64,000 bases of DNA from positions 1-64,000 of the forward strand of contig CAJUED010000012.1 of NCBI GenBank assembly GCA_910585075.1. The letters are read 5' to 3'. The stretch's first letter is position 1; each line of letters begins with the position of its first letter. The notes beneath the pieces were generated by a model. It worked only from the letters and a program-made list of their open reading frames with translations, ran no database searches and had not been told where the DNA came from. Below are positions 60,391 to 64,000 of this stretch, piece after piece. This DNA comes from an uncultured Lachnospiraceae bacterium. GTDB taxonomy: Bacteria; Bacillota; Clostridia; Lachnospirales; Lachnospiraceae. Position numbers and translations under genes: made by a program.

Positions 60391-61869
60391 TCACTCCGCC
60401 TCCTGATATTTACGGATGACGAAATGCATGCATGTTCCTTCATTTTCCTTGCTGGTGGCCCATATGTAGCCGCCATGGTCTTCCACTATCTTCTTTACAA
60501 TAGAAAGACCGATTCCGCTTCCGCCCTGAGCGGAATTTCTGGAAGTGTCCGTTCTGTAAAAACGCTCGAATATTTTAGGCAGATCCTTGGCTGCAATGCC
60601 CTTTCCGTTGTCCTCTATTTCTACACGAATGGAATCCAGCTCGTCTAAAATGCGGATATCAATTTCGCCTTTTTTCTTATCTAAATATTTCACACTATTT
60701 CCAATAATATTGTTGATAACCCTTTTCAGCTGTTCCGGGTCTGCGATAATCAAAGTTCCCGGCGCCACCAGATTAGAATAATTCAGCTCAATATTTTTGG
60801 ACTCCAAATCCAGTCCTACTTCCTCAATACAGTCTCCAAAATATTCGGACACATTTATCTTGTGAAAATGATATGGTATGCGGTTGGAATCAATTCCCGA
60901 GTATACCGTCAGTTCATTAATCAACCTGTCCATATCGTTTGCCTTGTTGTAGATGGTCCTGATATACTTATCCATCTTCTCAGGTGTGTCCGCCACACCG
61001 TCCATAATGCCCTCCACATATCCCTTTATAGCTGTGATGGGTGTCTTTAAGTCATGGGATATGTTGCTCACCAGCTCCTTGTTCTGCTTCTCCGCCAGAA
61101 TCTTTTCATCCGTAGACTCCTTGAGACGCAGCCGCATATCCTCATAATTCCGGTAAAGCTCCCCAATTTCTCCGTCATCCTTATCCGGAAGCCGATATTC
61201 CAGATTCCCTTCCGCAATGTTCTGCATGGCCACATTTAACTGATTAATCGGTGCAAACACACCCCTGCTTATCCAATTGGTCAGGAACATGCTGGTAAAA
61301 ATCAGAATAAGCATGATGGCAATAGCCATATCCACAAACAGTCTCCTGGATATGATTGGATTCGCCCTGGTAATGATAAAAAAGCTTCCCTCGTCCCCAT
61401 TTTCAAAATAGAAGTCCATCTGCCTTACCAGCTTCTTCATATCGTCAATGTAAATATTCTGTTTTTCGTCTTCCATTACATTTTCTTCCCGGAATCCCGG
61501 AAGCCTTAAAAAAATCTGCTTCGCCGCCAGCTCATTCCCTGTATAGTACAACTCCTCCTGTCTGCGGACAATGATATAGGAAGACTTGTTGGTGATTTTC
61601 TCGTTTATCCTAAATAAGACATCCACATTTTCGATTTCAGATGGCTCATACTCCAGTATTTCCTTAACTTCCTGAAAAATTTCATCCGACATAAGCTTGG
61701 AAGCCTGAGTAGGGTCGATCAACATATTGTAATCTTTGTTTCGGAGCCCGTATTCCTCCTGTCCCTTTATTAAGGCTCCTCCGATACAAATGAAAGCTGT
61801 ACAGGCAAGCACCAGGGGCAGCAAAATAATTGTCAAAAATGTAATCACCAGTCTGGTTTTAAATTTCAT
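60391..61869 (-). CDS. Sensor histidine kinase
   Basis: The 492-aa product has two membrane helices (about 8-30 and 170-195), an extracellular domain, a HAMP region, the phospho-His in NISHDLKTPITAIKG (about residue 270), and an ATPase domain with NNIIGNSVKY, DNGKGI and GGSGIGLSIVKK. It probably senses an envelope or external signal; the neighbouring regulator lies 135 bases beyond its stop codon. GAGGAA precedes the ATG. Direct targets are not visible. Confidence 0.92.
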   Translation of the reverse strand: MKFKTRLVITFLTIILLPLVLACTAFICIGGALIKGQEEYGLRNKDYNMLIDPTQASKLMSDEIFQEVKEILEYEPSEIENVDVLFRINEKITNKSSYIIVRRQEELYYTGNELAAKQIFLRLPGFREENVMEDEKQNIYIDDMKKLVRQMDFYFENGDEGSFFIITRANPIISRRLFVDMAIAIMLILIFTSMFLTNWISRGVFAPINQLNVAMQNIAEGNLEYRLPDKDDGEIGELYRNYEDMRLRLKESTDEKILAEKQNKELVSNISHDLKTPITAIKGYVEGIMDGVADTPEKMDKYIRTIYNKANDMDRLINELTVYSGIDSNRIPYHFHKINVSEYFGDCIEEVGLDLESKNIELNYSNLVAPGTLIIADPEQLKRVINNIIGNSVKYLDKKKGEIDIRILDELDSIRVEIEDNGKGIAAKDLPKIFERFYRTDTSRNSAQGGSGIGLSIVKKIVEDHGGYIWATSKENEGTCMHFVIRKYQEAE

Positions 61870-62010
61870 TTCGGTTCCTCATATTTCCAATAGCCCGCCA
61901 ATTTAACGATAAGTACTAATTTTAGTAATCTTTATGATGATTATAGCACATACTATAAATCGCCGGTTATTAAAGAATAAGTGAATCTATAAAAAATTTA
62001 TAAATTGTTA

Positions 62011-62057
62011 TTGACAACCCTGTTGGAGCTATTATAATTAAATAGTAATAGTTACTA
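62011..62057 (+). promoter_or_regulatory. PerR-type gene promoter with palindromic operator
   Basis: TTGACA (62011-62016) and TATAAT (62033-62038) are 16 bases apart. TAGTAA-TAG-TTACTA (62043-62057) follows, a palindrome similar to Fur/PerR boxes, and the stretch from 62032 also matches ten of the 14 fixed positions of the PerR box TTATAATNATTATAA. A related palindrome TACTAA-TT-TTAGTA lies at 61914-61927. Confidence 0.65.
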
Positions 62058-62080
62058 ATATTTACCAGAGAGGAACTCAT

Positions 62081-62467
62081 ATGAATCTTAGGCACAGTAA
62101 ACAGCGGGATTCTATCAAAGAATTTCTGGCTACCAGAAAAGACCATCCCACTGCGGATATGGTTTACAGGAATGTCCGCCAGTCTTTTCCCAATATCAGC
62201 TTAGGGACCGTTTACCGGAATTTGACTTTACTTGCTGATATGGGTGATATTGCGCGAATTCAGGTAGGTGATGGCGCAGATCATTTTGACTATGACACTT
62301 CGCCACATTATCATTTTATCTGTACCAAATGTGGGCGTGTGACGGATTTGGATATGCCTGTCACTGAGCAGATGATTCATTCGGCAAGTGAGAACTTTGA
62401 TGGTGAAATCAAAGGGCAGATGACCTACTTTTACGGTCACTGCAGCAATTGTATTCCAAAAAACTAA
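62081..62467 (+). CDS. Fur-family peroxide regulator (PerR-like)
   Basis: The 128-aa product has a winged-helix start (HSKQRDSIKEFLATRKDHPTADMVYRNV) and a metal-binding end with HYHFICTKCG and GHCSNC (structural zinc). Its size and position next to rubrerythrin and rubredoxin point to PerR, which controls peroxide defence in anaerobes. GAGAGGAA lies upstream of the ATG. Confidence 0.88.
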   Translation: MNLRHSKQRDSIKEFLATRKDHPTADMVYRNVRQSFPNISLGTVYRNLTLLADMGDIARIQVGDGADHFDYDTSPHYHFICTKCGRVTDLDMPVTEQMIHSASENFDGEIKGQMTYFYGHCSNCIPKN

Positions 62468-62493
62468 TACAAGGAAAAGGAGAACTGAAAATT

Positions 62494-63033
62494 ATGAAAT
62501 TTGTATGTCAAGTATGTGGTTATGTTTATGAAGGCGACTCCGTACCGGAGAAATGTCCTGTTTGTAATGCACCTGCAGAGAAATTCACAGCTCAGGACAG
62601 CGAGAAGGTATGGGCTGCAGAGCATGTAGTAGGCGTTGCTAAGGGCGTAAGCGAAGATATCCTTGCAGACTTAAGAGCAAACTTCAACGGCGAATGTACG
62701 GAAGTTGGTATGTACCTTGCAATGGCAAGAGTTGCTCACAGAGAAGGCTATCCTGAAATCGGTTTATACTGGGAGAAAGCTGCTTATGAAGAAGCTGAGC
62801 ATGCAGCAAAATTTGCTGAGCTGTTAGGCGAAGTAGTAACAGACTCCACCAAGAAGAACCTTGAAATGAGAGTTGACGCTGAAAACGGCGCTACCGCTGG
62901 TAAGTTTGACCTTGCAAAGCGTGCAAAAGCTGCCAACCTTGACGCAATCCATGACACCGTTCATGAGATGGCTCGTGACGAGGCTCGTCATGGCAAGGCA
63001 TTTGAAGGCCTTCTTAAGAGATATTTTGGATAA
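62494..63033 (+). CDS. rbr: Rubrerythrin (rubredoxin domain first)
   Basis: The 179-aa product starts with a rubredoxin-like domain (CQVCGYVYEGDSVPEKCPVCNAP, four Cys) and continues with a ferritin-like diiron domain (GECTEVGMYLAMARVAHREGYPE, YEEAEHAAKFAELLGE and DEARHGKAFEGLL). This is the reverse rubrerythrin order, reducing hydrogen peroxide with electrons from rubredoxin-type donors. The ATG at 62494 follows AAGGAG; the frame extended to 62449 is non-standard. It follows the regulator after 26 bases. Confidence 0.92.
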   Translation: MKFVCQVCGYVYEGDSVPEKCPVCNAPAEKFTAQDSEKVWAAEHVVGVAKGVSEDILADLRANFNGECTEVGMYLAMARVAHREGYPEIGLYWEKAAYEEAEHAAKFAELLGEVVTDSTKKNLEMRVDAENGATAGKFDLAKRAKAANLDAIHDTVHEMARDEARHGKAFEGLLKRYFG

Positions 63034-63077
63034 AATTAATTTTACATTAAAAAATTTATTTGAAAGGAGATACTGTC

Positions 63078-63251
63078 ATGCAGAAATATTTTTGTAATCC
63101 CTGTGGATACACCTATGATCCTGAAAAAGGAGATCCGGAGCACGGTATTGCTCCCGGAACCGCTTTCGCAGACATTCCTGATACATGGGTATGCCCTGTA
63201 TGCGGCGTAAGCAAGGATATGTTCCAGCCTTGTATTGACAACTATAACTAA
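63078..63251 (+). CDS. Rubredoxin
   Basis: The 57-aa protein has two Cys pairs (CNPCGYTYDPEKG and CPVCGVSKD) in the rubredoxin pattern. It should supply electrons to the rubrerythrin encoded just upstream. AAGGAGAT lies before the ATG at 63078. Only 44 bases separate it from rubrerythrin, so one transcript is likely. Confidence 0.93.
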   Translation: MQKYFCNPCGYTYDPEKGDPEHGIAPGTAFADIPDTWVCPVCGVSKDMFQPCIDNYN

Positions 63252-63278
63252 GATTATTTTATGTATGTTCATGAGACG

Positions 63279-63312
63279 GTCAGCTCTGATTTTGTAATCG
63301 GAGCTGGCTGTT
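63279..63312 (+). terminator. Terminator after rubredoxin
   Basis: GTCAGCTCTGATT and AATCGGAGCTGGC pair (with a G-T pair) over a short loop, followed by TGTTTCTTT. Confidence 0.78.
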
Positions 63313-63442
63313 TCTTTACCAATTGGAACACTATTCATTACAAATAGCATATTTGTTATCTCTATGGCATTATCTGCCATTCAACAACATACTTCTTTGT
63401 TAATATCCATAACTAAAAAATTCATACAAAAACATTCGGGTA

Positions 63443-63456
63443 TATAGTATACTATA
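63443..63456 (+). promoter_or_regulatory. brnTA promoter palindrome (candidate operator)
   Basis: TATAGTATACTATA is a perfect 14-bp palindrome and contains the possible -10 box TATACT (63448-63453). An outer GGGTAT/ATACCC pair is also present. BrnT-BrnA complexes are known to repress their own promoter, so this is a likely binding site. Confidence 0.6.
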
Positions 63457-63496
63457 CTTAAGAATACCCTTTTCACAAGAATCAGGAGGTATTCCC

Positions 63497-63778
63497 TTGA
63501 ACTTTGAATGGGACGAAGACAAAAATCAATTAAATTTGAAAAAACACGGAATTGATTTTGAAACGGCAATATTAGTTTTTAATGATTTACAACGTATTGA
63601 AATATATGATGTTGAGCACAGTATAAACGAAGACCGCTATAATACAATTGGAATGGTCAATGATGTATTATTTGTTGTTTACACGGAACGCAAAGATAAT
63701 ATACGCTTAATATCAGCACGGCTTGCCACCCCCGCAGAAAGGAGCATTTATTATGATACGGACAGTTATCTTGGATAA
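63497..63778 (+). CDS. brnT: BrnT-family toxin
   Basis: The 93-aa product begins MNFEWDEDKNQLNLKKHGIDFETA, the BrnT start, and has the RelE-like fold segment LFVVYTERKDNIRLISARLATPAERSIYYD, a ribonuclease toxin family. The start is TTG with AGGAGG upstream. The brnA frame begins before the stop, overlapping by 26 bases. Confidence 0.88.
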   Translation: MNFEWDEDKNQLNLKKHGIDFETAILVFNDLQRIEIYDVEHSINEDRYNTIGMVNDVLFVVYTERKDNIRLISARLATPAERSIYYDTDSYLG

Positions 63779-63941
63779 AAATCAGAAACCTACGGATAAG
63801 CAAATTAAGCAGATTGAAGAAGCAGCAAAAAGAGAAATCATCTTTGATGATGATTCTCCGGAGCTGACGCCAGCCATGGAAAAAGCATTTCGCCTGGCCG
63901 CCAAAAAAAGGAATTCCCAAAGAAAAATAAGCGCATCATAG
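63753..63941 (+). CDS. brnA: BrnA-like antitoxin
   Basis: The 62-aa product starts MIRTVILDKNQKPTDKQIKQIEEA and ends with ELTPAMEKAFRLAAKKRN, similar to the BrnA antitoxins that follow brnT. The ATG at 63753 was chosen because AAAGGAG lies just upstream, within the end of brnT. It is small and basic, and likely binds the palindrome at 63443-63456 with the toxin. Confidence 0.72.
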   Translation: MIRTVILDKNQKPTDKQIKQIEEAAKREIIFDDDSPELTPAMEKAFRLAAKKRNSQRKISAS

Positions 63942-64000
63942 CTCCATTAAATGCCGCTGAGCCTTCCTCGTTTGGTACATCCATTGATAAAAAATTGAGC

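Overview
The window looks like a chromosome segment of an anaerobic, spore-former-type Firmicute, most likely a gut Lachnospiraceae (Clostridia). The pointers are low-GC Gram-positive gene orders (ftsE-ftsX-pcsB-ctp; ireB-ruvX-DUF1292-RNase J; hup-rqcP-yabP-yabQ-divIC-spoIIE-tilS-hpt-ftsH), a type III glutamine synthetase, a rubredoxin-first rubrerythrin, a proS T-box leader, CotS- and YjfB-like proteins, and a LexA box of the GAAC-N4-GTTC type. The taxonomic call is inference from gene content. No rRNA, CRISPR array or insertion sequence was seen.

Region 1 (1-10,400) is the right part of an integrated mobile element that continues past the left edge. It interrupts uvrB: only the first ~90 codons of uvrB, with its SOS-type promoter, remain at 10,398-10,670. 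The element carries conserved but poorly known backbone genes on the minus strand (1-1268 and 7847-10,119). Between them sits AT-rich defence cargo: a Gabija pair (gajA-gajB), a SieB-type superinfection-exclusion membrane protein, and an AbiE toxin-antitoxin pair with a palindromic operator. The minus-strand genes at the left edge are preceded by a long leader with a consensus promoter, a 34-codon ORF ending inside one terminator hairpin, and a second terminator hairpin. This resembles a translation-coupled attenuator.

Region 2 (10,800-23,400) holds a cell-division/envelope cluster (CdaR-like regulator, FtsE, FtsX, a PcsB/EnvC-like M23 protein, an S41 protease). It continues with yjfB, a CPBP protease, cvfB, an acyl-ACP thioesterase, tRNA-Gln, a C39-like protein, and a glutamine synthetase with a terminator in its leader.

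Region 3 (23,400-42,500) is core metabolism and RNA modification: the U32/TrmR tRNA wobble-uridine modification pair, an MltG-like fragment, YlbF, RNase J, DUF1292, RuvX, IreB, MtaB, an HPr-like protein, ThiI with a cysteine desulfurase, RsmE, PrmA, NudC, NagA, a GH13 glucan hydrolase and FtsH.

Region 4 (42,600-51,300) is the hpt-tilS-spoIIE-divIC-yabQ-yabP-rqcP-hup block followed by a PEGA lipoprotein and a CotS-like kinase-fold protein. The spoIIE gene encodes a short soluble form. Its promoter has the 21-bp -35/-10 spacing and Spo0A boxes expected for Spo0A control.

Region 5 (51,300-64,000) carries cca, proS with its T-box, an O-antigen-ligase-like protein, an alpha/alpha-barrel protein, an RluA pseudouridine synthase, an AI-2E family transporter, a two-component system, a PerR-type regulator with rubrerythrin and rubredoxin, and a BrnT-BrnA toxin-antitoxin pair at the right edge.
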